DNA from: Akkermansia muciniphila
Lineage (GTDB): Bacteria; Verrucomicrobiota; Verrucomicrobiia; Verrucomicrobiales; Akkermansiaceae
Reading direction: 5' to 3'
Length of the DNA: 64,000 nucleotides
Assembly: GCA_945890645.1 (NCBI GenBank)
Contig: CAMDCV010000007.1
Span: 1 to 64,000 of the forward strand
The notes under the pieces were generated by a model, which made no database searches, was not told the DNA's origin, and saw nothing but the letters and a program-made list of their open reading frames with translations. The first letter of the stretch is position 1. The number at the start of each line of letters is the position of its first letter. Below are positions 8,175 through 16,757 of this stretch, piece after piece. The position numbers were made by a program, and so were the translations under genes.

Positions 8175-8267
8175 AATTACCGAACGGGTGAGCCCACAAA
8201 AAAATTTTGCGAAATGCGGTGATGCATGGGGGGAAACACAATTCCGCATCTGATCCCAACCCCTTCG

Positions 8268-11054
8268 TCACGGCCCGGCAAGCGGGCGCATCGCTTTGAC
8301 GCGATAGAACTTGCGGGTGGCTGCGGGTCCGTTGAAGTTCACGCTGGTGAAATTTGCTTCTCCAGGGATGGTGCCTAGGCCGACGTCTTGCCATGAGCCG
8401 CCGCTGAGGGTGGCGCTGTCATGCACTTGATAGAAGCGGGTGGTTTTACTGGTGAATTCAAGGCTTACGAAACCGCCGTTATTGATTTGGCTGAAGTTGG
8501 TGATGCGGAACCGGTCGTTGCCGTCGAGCGGATCGGTGTCGGTGGCGAATTCGGCGAGATCGCTCTGGCCGTCGCCGTCGGCGTCACTGGGGTTACCGAG
8601 GGTGGCTAGATTTCCGCTGGCATTCTCATTTTCCCAGGCGTCGGAAATGCCGTCGGCGTCGGTATCGAGGATGGCGAGCTGGGTGGTGGTGGCGGTGCTG
8701 AGGTTGATCCAGCCGATGTTTTGGCCCCAAGCGTAGCCGGTAAGCTGGCCAGTGGTGAGATCGACGGCAGGGGCACCGGTGTTTTCAAAGTTCACCCAAC
8801 CGATGTTTTGGCCCCAGGCGTAACCACGCAAGGTGCCGTCTGGCATGACATTCACGCCGTAGTCGCTGCCAGTGTTCGTGTAGCGGATGCCGTTGGTCGG
8901 CTCGCCGGTGCCGGCGTGGATCCAGCCGATGTTCGCCCCCCAGAGGAAGCCAGAGCAAACGTTGTCGCCGGTGCGGAAACCGTAACTGGTAGTGGGTTTG
9001 GCGTTGATCCAGCCAGCGTTGGCAGCCCACAGGAAATTGTTGGCATTTCCGAAGGTGGTGTCGCTGGCCATCAGGTTGAAATCGAGGTTCGTTCCGCTGC
9101 CGGTTTGATTCGAGCTATTGGTGGCGCTGGTGGTGTAGGTGATGGCTTGGCCGGGTATGACCCCTGCGTTGAAATCGAAGGACACCGTGACCGGCTCGGT
9201 TCCAGCAGGAACGGTCCTCGTTCCCACCGCAGTGCCACCGACGTAGAAAGTGACGGTCGTCTGCACCTGATTCGGGTCCACGGTGGCCTGTAGTTTTGCC
9301 TTGGTTGGCGTGACCATAGACGGCGCGAGTGTGGTGACGCTCGGCGGCCCGCCGGGAGTGGTGAAGGTTTCGCTGGTGAGGTTGTTGGTAGTTCCGGCGA
9401 TATTCGACGCGCCGATGGAAAAAGTATGGGTGGAGCCCGGTACAAGGCTGTGGGGGTAATAGGAAACCTGAACCGGCTCACCGCCAGCGGGGACAAGCTG
9501 GTTTCCCACGATCATTCCATCCAAAACAAACCAGTAGAGCGTCTCCGCCCACTTCGGATTTACGGTGCCATTCAGCGTGGCATAGGTCGGGAAAACTGCG
9601 GTGGCTGGCGACACGGCGACCACGGGCAACTCCGGCGGCGGAAACACGTTGAGGACAAATTCTTCCCGGCTGTTGCTGGTGCCATCGCTCACGATGAGGG
9701 TGACGATGGTGGAGCCAACCTCGCCCGCTGCCGGCGTGATGGTCACCCCTCGATTCGACCCGCTGCCGAAAAAGCCGATGTTCACCTCGGGAACCAAGGT
9801 GGGATTGGACGATTCCGCAGTGACCGTCAGCAGTGCCGGAGCGGTGTCTGCATCCGTGAGGATGAATGCCATGGCGGCAGAAGTGTCCGGCAGGATCGTG
9901 GTATCCGCGATGCTCGAAATCGCTGGCGTCGGTGGAACGATCGGCAGCAAAGCACGAAAGGCTTCGGTTTGAGCATTCATGTTGATGCCGGTGCCCACGA
10001 TGGTCAGGCCATCAGCGGAAATGCCGTTGGCCGCCTCCAGTGAGGACCAATTCGCTTGCGGATTCGCTCCCACACTCATCAGCGCGGTTCGCAGGGGCCG
10101 CTGGCCGTTGTTCGCATCCCAGACGAAAGCCGTGCTGCTGCCGAAAAATCCGCTGCCGATAGTGCCCACGATGCGACTGCCATCCGCAGAGACCGCCTTG
10201 GCCTCCGTGGGGCTGGTGGGGAACGATGAATCAAGTTCCTGCACGACGTAGAGATTCGTCAGTCCATCCCGCACCCAGCGCACGGCCTTGGGGATGCCGG
10301 GGTGCGCACCTGCATCGCTGTAGCCGACGATGACCCCGCCATCGGCGGAGACCGCATTGGCTCTGGCGTGAGTGCCACCGGTCAGAGGGTCCAGGGTCAG
10401 CAACTGGGATGGGGGGAAAAAGGCATCCGGCCAGTAACAGGCAGAGGTGCTGGCACCGAGGTAAAATCCCGGGTAGTAGTCACCATGATATCCCACGACC
10501 GTGCTGCCATCGCTGGAAATGCTCGTGGCGGAGACCTGCGTCGCCAAGCCTCCTTTATCGAGATTCTCGATTCCATTCGCCTGGGTCCAGCGCACGGGCT
10601 GATCCGCCACATTTACCGAGAAAGGCAGCGGATTTGACTGATTCAAGTGGCCGACTGCCACGGCGCCATCGCCAGAAAGCCCGTTGAGTTGGAAAGAGTC
10701 CGGCAAAGCGTAAAACGAGCCGTTATTGAAATTCCACAGGTAAGCCACCGGGTTTGCGGTCGCAAACATGTCGTCATACCCAGCGATCACATTGCCATCC
10801 GTCGAGATGCCGGTCGGGGTGATCTGGCTGGCTCCATTGGGGAATAGATTCAACAGTTCCATGCCGCCCGCAGTAGTCCAGCGGAAGGGATTTCCGCTCG
10901 ATTTCCCCGCAACCACCGACCCGTCGGCGGAAATCTCCAGAGCGGCGGAATTCGTGTTCCCCGGATCCAGAAAGCCAAGACCGGAAATGGTAGCTGTCTG
11001 TGCGGAGAGGGCGCATGGGAGCACCAGCGTGAGTAAAATGACAAATCGTTTCAT
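8268..11054 (-). CDS. Secreted HAF-repeat / Ig-like adhesin-type protein
   Basis: Protein of 928 aa with a signal peptide ('MKRFVILLTLVLPCALSAQ'). Residues 30-370 carry HAF-type repeats, marked by 'I-S-x-D-G-S-x-V-V-G' (for example 'ISADGSVVAG', 'VSADGGVIVG'), which are beta-propeller blades. Several Ig/fibronectin-like modules follow (about 375-660), then four 'GYAWGQNIGWI' repeats (about 670-785). Near residue 795 a calcium-binding stretch 'DTDADGISDAWE ... SDADGDGQSDLAEF' appears, and the tail ends 'RKFYRVKAM', as in many secreted Verrucomicrobia proteins. It converges with the helical-repeat gene. A cell-surface or exported location is well supported; the substrate is unknown. Confidence 0.75.
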   Translation of the reverse strand: MKRFVILLTLVLPCALSAQTATISGLGFLDPGNTNSAALEISADGSVVAGKSSGNPFRWTTAGGMELLNLFPNGASQITPTGISTDGNVIAGYDDMFATANPVAYLWNFNNGSFYALPDSFQLNGLSGDGAVAVGHLNQSNPLPFSVNVADQPVRWTQANGIENLDKGGLATQVSATSISSDGSTVVGYHGDYYPGFYLGASTSACYWPDAFFPPSQLLTLDPLTGGTHARANAVSADGGVIVGYSDAGAHPGIPKAVRWVRDGLTNLYVVQELDSSFPTSPTEAKAVSADGSRIVGTIGSGFFGSSTAFVWDANNGQRPLRTALMSVGANPQANWSSLEAANGISADGLTIVGTGINMNAQTEAFRALLPIVPPTPAISSIADTTILPDTSAAMAFILTDADTAPALLTVTAESSNPTLVPEVNIGFFGSGSNRGVTITPAAGEVGSTIVTLIVSDGTSNSREEFVLNVFPPPELPVVAVSPATAVFPTYATLNGTVNPKWAETLYWFVLDGMIVGNQLVPAGGEPVQVSYYPHSLVPGSTHTFSIGASNIAGTTNNLTSETFTTPGGPPSVTTLAPSMVTPTKAKLQATVDPNQVQTTVTFYVGGTAVGTRTVPAGTEPVTVSFDFNAGVIPGQAITYTTSATNSSNQTGSGTNLDFNLMASDTTFGNANNFLWAANAGWINAKPTTSYGFRTGDNVCSGFLWGANIGWIHAGTGEPTNGIRYTNTGSDYGVNVMPDGTLRGYAWGQNIGWVNFENTGAPAVDLTTGQLTGYAWGQNIGWINLSTATTTQLAILDTDADGISDAWENENASGNLATLGNPSDADGDGQSDLAEFATDTDPLDGNDRFRITNFSQINNGGFVSLEFTSKTTRFYQVHDSATLSGGSWQDVGLGTIPGEANFTSVNFNGPAATRKFYRVKAMRPLAGP

Positions 11055-11113
11055 GGGATGAGAGGTGTTTGATTAGGTCGGGATGGAATGATCGTTCGTT
11101 TGGAAGTGAGCCC

Positions 11114-11224
11114 TCATGGCATGGGAAGGCGGGCAATGGATTCACCGCCCCGGTTCAGCCGACGGGTGGAAGCAGTGCCGGTGAGGGCGATGGCGATGGC
11201 GAGTAGGACGTGGTTCTTTTTCAT
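11114..11224 (-). pseudogene. Remnant of a third signal-peptide/propeller paralogue
   Basis: A 36-codon frame starts at ATG 11224 with 'MKKNHVLLAIAIALTGTAS' and then runs into unrelated codons and a stop. The leader is closely related, in protein and DNA, to the leaders of the two genes immediately upstream (the shared 'ALTGTA' segment, coded by a GGTGCCGGTGAGGGCG-type stretch on the + strand). No propeller body follows. It is best explained as the leftover 5' end of a deleted tandem copy. A real 36-aa peptide is possible but less likely. Confidence 0.5.
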
Positions 11225-11264
11225 AGAATTTGTCGCAGTGATGGTTTCCCGCTAAAGGGCTGTA

Positions 11265-12563
11265 TCAGTAGTTTTGCACGGCGAGGCGGACGCGGTCTCC
11301 AGTTGCGTCGTAGAAGATGATCCATGCTTTTCCATTCGGTGCGAAGGCAAGACTGATATCGGAGGAGTCGCCAAGCGCGACAATGCTCCCTCGTTCGCCC
11401 GCTTTGGCAAAACGGACGCCGGAATCCGAGGGTGCACTCTGTCCGTTGGTATTGTAGCCGAAGTTGACATTCGCATGGAATGCGTAGCCGAGCTGACCGG
11501 TAGGCGAATAGGCAACGGAGGCCCATTTTGAGAGAGTGACCAGCCCATTGGCAGGAGCTATGGCGTCACTGATGGTGAATGTGGGTGCCGAGGTGAACTT
11601 CGGATTGCCTCCGGACCTACCGAAAATCAATGAGGCTGTGCCCGATGGGGCGATGGCTAGTCCAGGGTGACCAAAACTGGGGATATTGCTTAGCCCGGCC
11701 ACAACGGAGGAATTCCAGACTTCTCCAGTTCGAGTGGCGAGAAATACTAGACCCTGAGTTCCGGTAGCAACATATGCAGTGCCGTCGCTATGATATGCCA
11801 GTCTCGGCCTTCCTTGATTCAGCGCAATTGATTCACTGCCGGGAGGATTGGGCACCGCCACGGGCGCCCCCCAAATCGCGCCGGACTTTTCCACCACATA
11901 AACCTGCGTCGTCGGGGAGGTTGGATCCTGGTAAGCGATGCCGACATTGCCCGCTGGCGAAAAAGCCACCGACCCGAGTTCGGGGAAGGTGCTGTTCAGA
12001 GGGACCGTGGATACGAGTTCTACCTGCCAGGCACCTGCTGTGCGTGCCGCATAGTAAATCCGGCCTGCTTTTACATACGCGACAACGGGTGAGCCGTCCG
12101 GGGCAAAGGTCAGCGAACCGCCTGTGCCCTCATCAATCGTAGTCCGTATCCAGCTACCCTGGACCATCTCCATAAAGACCACGCCATTGTCATTTCCCGA
12201 AGGGCTGGGGTAACGATGAGTGTAGCAAACCGCCGGTGCGCCGCTTGGACTGAACGCCAGGGAGCTTGCGGGCTGCGCTTCCGCCTGCCCGGCGATGTTG
12301 GAGATGATCCAATCCGGTGTCGTCCCACCCGCAGTGAGCGTGGTGATGAGCATGGTTTGTTGTTGGATCGTGGCTTGCTGCGCCGCCACCTGCGTCTCCA
12401 GCCCACCGATCTTGTCCCAGATCTGCTGGAAGGATTTCATTTCAGGGCCGGGGATGCCGGGCGGGGCGGTGAGCGGGCCTTGGGCGAGGGCGGTGCCGGT
12501 GAGGGCGGTGCCGGTGAGGGCGGTGCCGGTGAGGGCGAGGAGGATGGTGGATGAAGTTTTCAT
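11265..12563 (-). CDS. Secreted beta-propeller-like protein with in-frame repeated signal peptide
   Basis: Protein of 432 aa. The signal peptide contains LTGTA three times ('ALTGTALTGTALTGTALAQ'), coded by perfect 15-bp tandem repeats. A short conserved segment follows ('GPEMKSFQQIWDKIGGLETQ', about 40-60) that begins a coiled coil ('VAAQQATIQQQTML'). The rest consists of repeats of the type 'LAFSPSGAPAVCY', 'SVAFSPAGNVGIAYQD', 'SVAYSPTGQLGYAF', which look like propeller blades. It is a tandem paralogue of the next gene upstream (12586-13869). Exported; function unknown. Confidence 0.7.
   Translation of the reverse strand: MKTSSTILLALTGTALTGTALTGTALAQGPLTAPPGIPGPEMKSFQQIWDKIGGLETQVAAQQATIQQQTMLITTLTAGGTTPDWIISNIAGQAEAQPASSLAFSPSGAPAVCYTHRYPSPSGNDNGVVFMEMVQGSWIRTTIDEGTGGSLTFAPDGSPVVAYVKAGRIYYAARTAGAWQVELVSTVPLNSTFPELGSVAFSPAGNVGIAYQDPTSPTTQVYVVEKSGAIWGAPVAVPNPPGSESIALNQGRPRLAYHSDGTAYVATGTQGLVFLATRTGEVWNSSVVAGLSNIPSFGHPGLAIAPSGTASLIFGRSGGNPKFTSAPTFTISDAIAPANGLVTLSKWASVAYSPTGQLGYAFHANVNFGYNTNGQSAPSDSGVRFAKAGERGSIVALGDSSDISLAFAPNGKAWIIFYDATGDRVRLAVQNY
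12491..12535 (-). repeat. Three perfect 15-bp tandem repeats in a signal-peptide coding region
   Basis: The unit CGGTGCCGGTGAGGG occurs at 12491-12505, 12506-12520 and 12521-12535. The unit length is a multiple of three, so a change in copy number would lengthen or shorten the hydrophobic core of the signal peptide without a frameshift. Confidence 0.95.
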
Positions 12564-12585
12564 GGTGATTTCTCAGATGGATGAT

Positions 12586-13869
12586 TCAGGGCGTGTTGGG
12601 ATTTCTTGTGGCGAAACGGATGTTGCCCAAGCCGTCGATATAACTGACGGCCGGCCAGCCGGTGGGATCGATGGCCATTACAGATTGAAAGGGGGCGGCA
12701 TCGTCCTCATCGTGGATGCGGGTCTGTGCGGCGGGCGTGCCAATCGAAGTTCTCCGTTCCACATCAAGCGGGGAAATGTCAGAAGAATTGCGGCCCAGCG
12801 CGAGGTGGAAGCGTCCCAGCGTGTCGAATGCACCATCCGCGGAGTTGGGATTGTCCCCGCCGACTATAGGAGCGAGGCTGGTCCAGTTCTGTACGCCATA
12901 AATCCAGTAATGAAAACCAGCGGAAGCCACGGAGGCCACCATTGCCAGCGGTCTGCCTGTCGGCGTGAAAGTGAGGCGAATGCTGCGAGGCTGCACATGC
13001 GAGATGTTATAGTCGCCTAAGTTGTTTTCATTCTGCCACGCGGCTCCGTTGCCACAGGAGGAAAAGCGGATGGAGGGAAAGCTCCCGTCGTGGTGAATCC
13101 AGACCATGGCACGGGTGTTGTTAGCGGAGCATTCCAGATCGATGGGAAGGGTCACGGATGCCACGGTCGGGTTGGTTTCGATTTCGGTGAAAACCCAGGA
13201 GCCGCTGATGCGTTCGGCAAACATCGTCTTGGCTTGGCCCACATCGAAAAAGGCGATCAATGGATTTCCATCCGGGCTGAATGCAAGATCACAGCCGCGC
13301 CCGACATCACCCGCGCTGGCGACGGTGGTGATGACCCAGCCGCCGCTGCCTTGCTCAGCGTATTTCAAGTCGCCATTCGAGACATTGTAATAGGCGATCC
13401 CAGGCAGCCCAGTGAGCGGATGATGCTGGATGGAGCAATTTCCTCCGCTCGTGCCGCCGATGGTGTTATCGATCACGGAAACCACCCACCCGCCATCGCT
13501 TTGGGTAATGAGTTTCAAGGCTCCATCCAAAGCAGCCACCTGCGCGAGTCCGGATGGGGAAATGGACAGCGAGTGAGAGTGGACGCTTCCGGCATAAATC
13601 TGCCGCGTCGACCAGGAAGGGTTCACCAAGCCGCTTTGCTCGGCCTGCGCGGCGGTGAGTGCCTTCTGGTTCTGAAGCGAGGCTTCTAGCTGACGGTTTT
13701 GCGATTGCAAGGCCGACACCTGCGTCTCCAACCCGCCGATCTTGTCCCAGATTTCCTGGAGGGATTTCATTTCCGGGCCGGGGGTGCCGACCGGCGGGGT
13801 CAGCGGTCCTTGGGCATGAAGAGCGCCGGTGAGGGCGAGGAGGATTGAGAGGATGTGGCGTGGTTTCAT
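12586..13869 (-). CDS. Secreted beta-propeller-like protein
   Basis: I start at ATG 13869 (427 aa, 'MKPRHILSILLALTGALHAQ', a good signal peptide). A longer in-frame start at 13959 would bury the leader. The segment 'GPEMKSLQEIWDKIGGLETQ' and its coiled coil ('VSALQSQNRQLEASLQNQ' region) match the next gene downstream. The body has blades such as 'LAFSPDGNPLIAFFDV', 'LTFTPTGRPLAMV' and 'MAIDPTGWPAVSYID'. The pair is a tandem duplication with 22 nt between the genes, probably one transcript. Confidence 0.7.
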   Translation of the reverse strand: MKPRHILSILLALTGALHAQGPLTPPVGTPGPEMKSLQEIWDKIGGLETQVSALQSQNRQLEASLQNQKALTAAQAEQSGLVNPSWSTRQIYAGSVHSHSLSISPSGLAQVAALDGALKLITQSDGGWVVSVIDNTIGGTSGGNCSIQHHPLTGLPGIAYYNVSNGDLKYAEQGSGGWVITTVASAGDVGRGCDLAFSPDGNPLIAFFDVGQAKTMFAERISGSWVFTEIETNPTVASVTLPIDLECSANNTRAMVWIHHDGSFPSIRFSSCGNGAAWQNENNLGDYNISHVQPRSIRLTFTPTGRPLAMVASVASAGFHYWIYGVQNWTSLAPIVGGDNPNSADGAFDTLGRFHLALGRNSSDISPLDVERRTSIGTPAAQTRIHDEDDAAPFQSVMAIDPTGWPAVSYIDGLGNIRFATRNPNTP

Positions 13870-14059
13870 GATCTGATGGTTTGGATGGATCGGTTCAGAA
13901 GGCAAGCCGGCACGCGGCGAATGACTGAATGGTTCTTTTGATAGGGGCGGAAAGGTCATCGACTGACCGAGTCCGAACGCCAGGGAGGAGAAAAGCGCTC
14001 GGTCGAGACGACGTCTCTCTCTACTCCATAAGGATTTTTTCCGGCGGGGTGGCGCGGGA

Positions 14060-14083
14060 AGAAAAAAAAACTTCGGTTTTTTT
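14060..14083 (-). terminator. Weak hairpin terminator after the GH74-like gene
   Basis: Read on the - strand, GAAAAAAACCG-AAG-TTTTTTTTTC forms an A/T-rich stem and ends in a T run, 14 nt after the stop at 14097. The stem has few G/C pairs, so its efficiency is doubtful. Confidence 0.4.
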
Positions 14084-14096
14084 CGAATCAGCTGAT

Positions 14097-16757
14097 TCAG
14101 GGTTCCGGCAGGGTCATTTCGAGCCGATAAAATTCTTTGCTCTGCCCCGTCACTGGGCGGTAGCGCAGGAGCTGGGTGGCGGGATCGGCGGTGAGTGAGA
14201 CCCCTGGGCTGAACGAGGTAGGCAACGCTGTCGCGCCGGTGAAGGTGTGGCGGGTGGTCCAGTCGCTTAGATTGGTGGAACTTCTAATGCGGTACGTCAT
14301 CTCGCTGGCTGCGGGATTGCGGCGGAACTGGAAATCCCAGGCCGCGGGGGTCGTGGCGACCAACTTTGGCAATCCGGAATCGAATTGGGAGGGACTGCGA
14401 GGATTGAGGGCGAGGCCGAATTCCTGAAGATTGCCGAAGGTGTCTAGATCAGGATCGGCGGACGCTCCGGAGACCGCTGGGTCGTTAAGTTCTTGCGAGG
14501 AGAAATGCGTCTGCTGCCAGGCTCCGAAATTTCCCGGGGTGAAGCGGGCATACGAGCGGCCATTAGAAGCCACCCAGAATTGGCCGGGCCGGTGGGGATC
14601 AAGGGCTACGTAGGTGGTCGTGGGCAGCCGATGGCCGCTGTTGGTGCATTCGCGCCAGATTGCGCCATTGTCTTCGGAAAGGTAGATTTTCAGATAGGTG
14701 TCGCCGTAGCGTTTTCCGCAGATGAGAACACGACCGTTGTGGGCATCGAGGGCGCGGATTTCAGAGAAGCCGGTGTTGGAAAACGGTGTGTCGAGATAAG
14801 TCCAGTTGGTACCGTTGTTCGACGACCAAGCGAGGCCGAGGTGGCCGCTCGACCCGCCAAACCAAAGCCGACCGCTGGAGGAATCGCGGCAGAAAACGCC
14901 CCATGAATTCCAGTCGTAGAGTTTGTTGTTCGTCGGGCCGCCGCTGGAGTGCCCGGCGGGTATCCAGCTCTGGCCGCGATTGATGGAAATGAGGAAACCC
15001 ACGCCATTGAGCCAGGCGAAGCGACGGGAAGCATCGGTGGAATCGGCTTCGAGAAAACTGAAGTGGCTGAATTCATCGCCCCAGTTTCCCCCGGCGGGAA
15101 TGCCGGTGGATTTGATGAAGGAGACTCCACCATCGGTGCTGCGATAGATGCCGGAGTTTACGTTAGACGTGTCATGCACGGCGATGAGGATTTCATTGGC
15201 GTTGTCCGGAGCCACGCAGCCGCCGATGATTTCGCTTCCGGAGGGAAGACCGGTGCCGGCGACTCCGGCGACGTGGACTAAGGCCCATGTTTGACCATCG
15301 TCGCTGGTGGTGAGAATCGAGGCGCGGCCGGCATTCGGGCCAAAGAACGATCCGCCGACGAAATAGACTTTCGGCGAAGCATTTCCGACCACGGGCCCGA
15401 CGAGGGCCTTGGTGGCGTAGGTCATGCCGACGTTGCCATTGATCACTGGTAGGCTGCGGCGGGGATTGCGCGGGGCGTTTCCGGTCGCGCCGCCATCGGT
15501 GACGACAAATCCGATGAGATCGGCGACGGGCAGATAGACTTTGTTCCGGTCATTCGGATGAAAGGCGGGTTTCCATGTCACCACCTCGCCGATGCCGCGG
15601 GTCATGTAATCCACGGTGTTTCCCGCATCGGTACTGCGGAAGGGGCCGAAACCGTTCGGAAGATACCAGCGATTGGGTTCGATCGGGTCCTGATGAATCG
15701 AACCGCGTGACCAACCCGGGCCACCGCCGGTGGTGAGCATCGCCGGTGGGCGGGTGGGAGAAACGGTTAGGTTGACCGTGCTCCAAGTGCTGCCACTGTT
15801 CGTACTCTTGCGAGTGGGACCGCCAATCCAGCCAAGAATGACCGTAGTGCCATCTCTCAGCACATGACACATGCCGACCGGGCCGTTAGCGGATAAGCCG
15901 CCGAGCACGGTGCCCGTGATGTTGGTCCAGGTGGTTCCGGTGGTGTTTGATTTGTAGAAGCGGTTGGAGCTTCCATCCTGCACGGCTGCGAAAATTTCTC
16001 CACTGGGCAGCCGTGCGAGACGAGAAACGGTAGTGGTGGCGGCGTTGATGGTGACGGCGGACCAGGTGATCGTTCCTCCGACACCGCGCACGCCTTTGAA
16101 AAGCGCGCTAGCTGCGGTGCCTTTTACCCCTCCTACGAAAATTTCGTTTGGAAACGATGGATGCATGTGGACCACATGACCCGTCATGCCGTCGAAGGCC
16201 GTGCCATTCTGTTTCGACCACGAACCACTGCCACCGCCCGTGGTACTTCGCATCAAGCCGCCCTGACGGGTAATGGCGAAGATTTCCTGATCGAGTGAAC
16301 CGGGCGTGATCGCGAGACACTCCCCTTGCCAACGGAGGTCGTCGTTTCCGGAGAAATTCTTGCCCGTTAACACTTGCGTCCACGAGGTGCCACCATCCAT
16401 GCTGCGCCAGATACCGCGCCCCGAATCGCTGCCGAGATAACTCACGCCCACCGCCTGAAAGACGATGTCGGCGCTGGTTTCGCCCACGGCGAGTCCTTGC
16501 ACGGCATGAGCGGCGGAGGATGTCATGGAGCCCGATAGAAATCGCCAACTATCGCCCCGGTCATCACTGCGATAGACACCGCCAACGTCGGTACGGGCAT
16601 ATAAACGGCCGCCGGAATGCGAGGCGAAGCCTGTGAGCCAGCCACCCGCATCCAGGTCCGTTTGGCGAAATGCCCCAGGAATTGGCTGGCTGACCGAGGA
16701 TGCCCGGAGGGTGGATACGAGCAAGCTGATCAGCAACGAAAGATGGAATAGTTTCAT
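14097..16757 (-). CDS. Secreted GH74-like / Asp-box beta-propeller protein
   Basis: I start at ATG 16757 (886 aa), which overlaps the kinase stop as ATGA and begins a signal peptide ('MKLFHLSLLISLLVSTLRA'). The N-terminal 'RLYARTDVGGVYRSDDRG' matches the opening of GH74 xyloglucanase-type propellers, including the Asp of 'T-D-x-G-G', a catalytic acid position in that family. Many Asp-box blades follow ('RSMDGGTSWTQ', 'KSTNSGSTWST', 'TTSDDGQTWAL', 'LSEDNGAIWRE'). A 'DPDLDTFGNLQEF' stretch near residue 790 and a C-terminal 'RIRSSTNLSDW' domain are shared with other exported proteins of this phylum. Hydrolase activity is possible; a sialidase-like or binding role cannot be excluded. Confidence 0.7.
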   Translation of the reverse strand: MKLFHLSLLISLLVSTLRASSVSQPIPGAFRQTDLDAGGWLTGFASHSGGRLYARTDVGGVYRSDDRGDSWRFLSGSMTSSAAHAVQGLAVGETSADIVFQAVGVSYLGSDSGRGIWRSMDGGTSWTQVLTGKNFSGNDDLRWQGECLAITPGSLDQEIFAITRQGGLMRSTTGGGSGSWSKQNGTAFDGMTGHVVHMHPSFPNEIFVGGVKGTAASALFKGVRGVGGTITWSAVTINAATTTVSRLARLPSGEIFAAVQDGSSNRFYKSNTTGTTWTNITGTVLGGLSANGPVGMCHVLRDGTTVILGWIGGPTRKSTNSGSTWSTVNLTVSPTRPPAMLTTGGGPGWSRGSIHQDPIEPNRWYLPNGFGPFRSTDAGNTVDYMTRGIGEVVTWKPAFHPNDRNKVYLPVADLIGFVVTDGGATGNAPRNPRRSLPVINGNVGMTYATKALVGPVVGNASPKVYFVGGSFFGPNAGRASILTTSDDGQTWALVHVAGVAGTGLPSGSEIIGGCVAPDNANEILIAVHDTSNVNSGIYRSTDGGVSFIKSTGIPAGGNWGDEFSHFSFLEADSTDASRRFAWLNGVGFLISINRGQSWIPAGHSSGGPTNNKLYDWNSWGVFCRDSSSGRLWFGGSSGHLGLAWSSNNGTNWTYLDTPFSNTGFSEIRALDAHNGRVLICGKRYGDTYLKIYLSEDNGAIWRECTNSGHRLPTTTYVALDPHRPGQFWVASNGRSYARFTPGNFGAWQQTHFSSQELNDPAVSGASADPDLDTFGNLQEFGLALNPRSPSQFDSGLPKLVATTPAAWDFQFRRNPAASEMTYRIRSSTNLSDWTTRHTFTGATALPTSFSPGVSLTADPATQLLRYRPVTGQSKEFYRLEMTLPEP

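Noticed and set aside
8670-9030. Nucleotide repeats in the adhesin-type gene as a mobile or regulatory array
   Set aside because: They code the repeated 'GYAWGQNIGW' protein motif and are explained by protein repeats.
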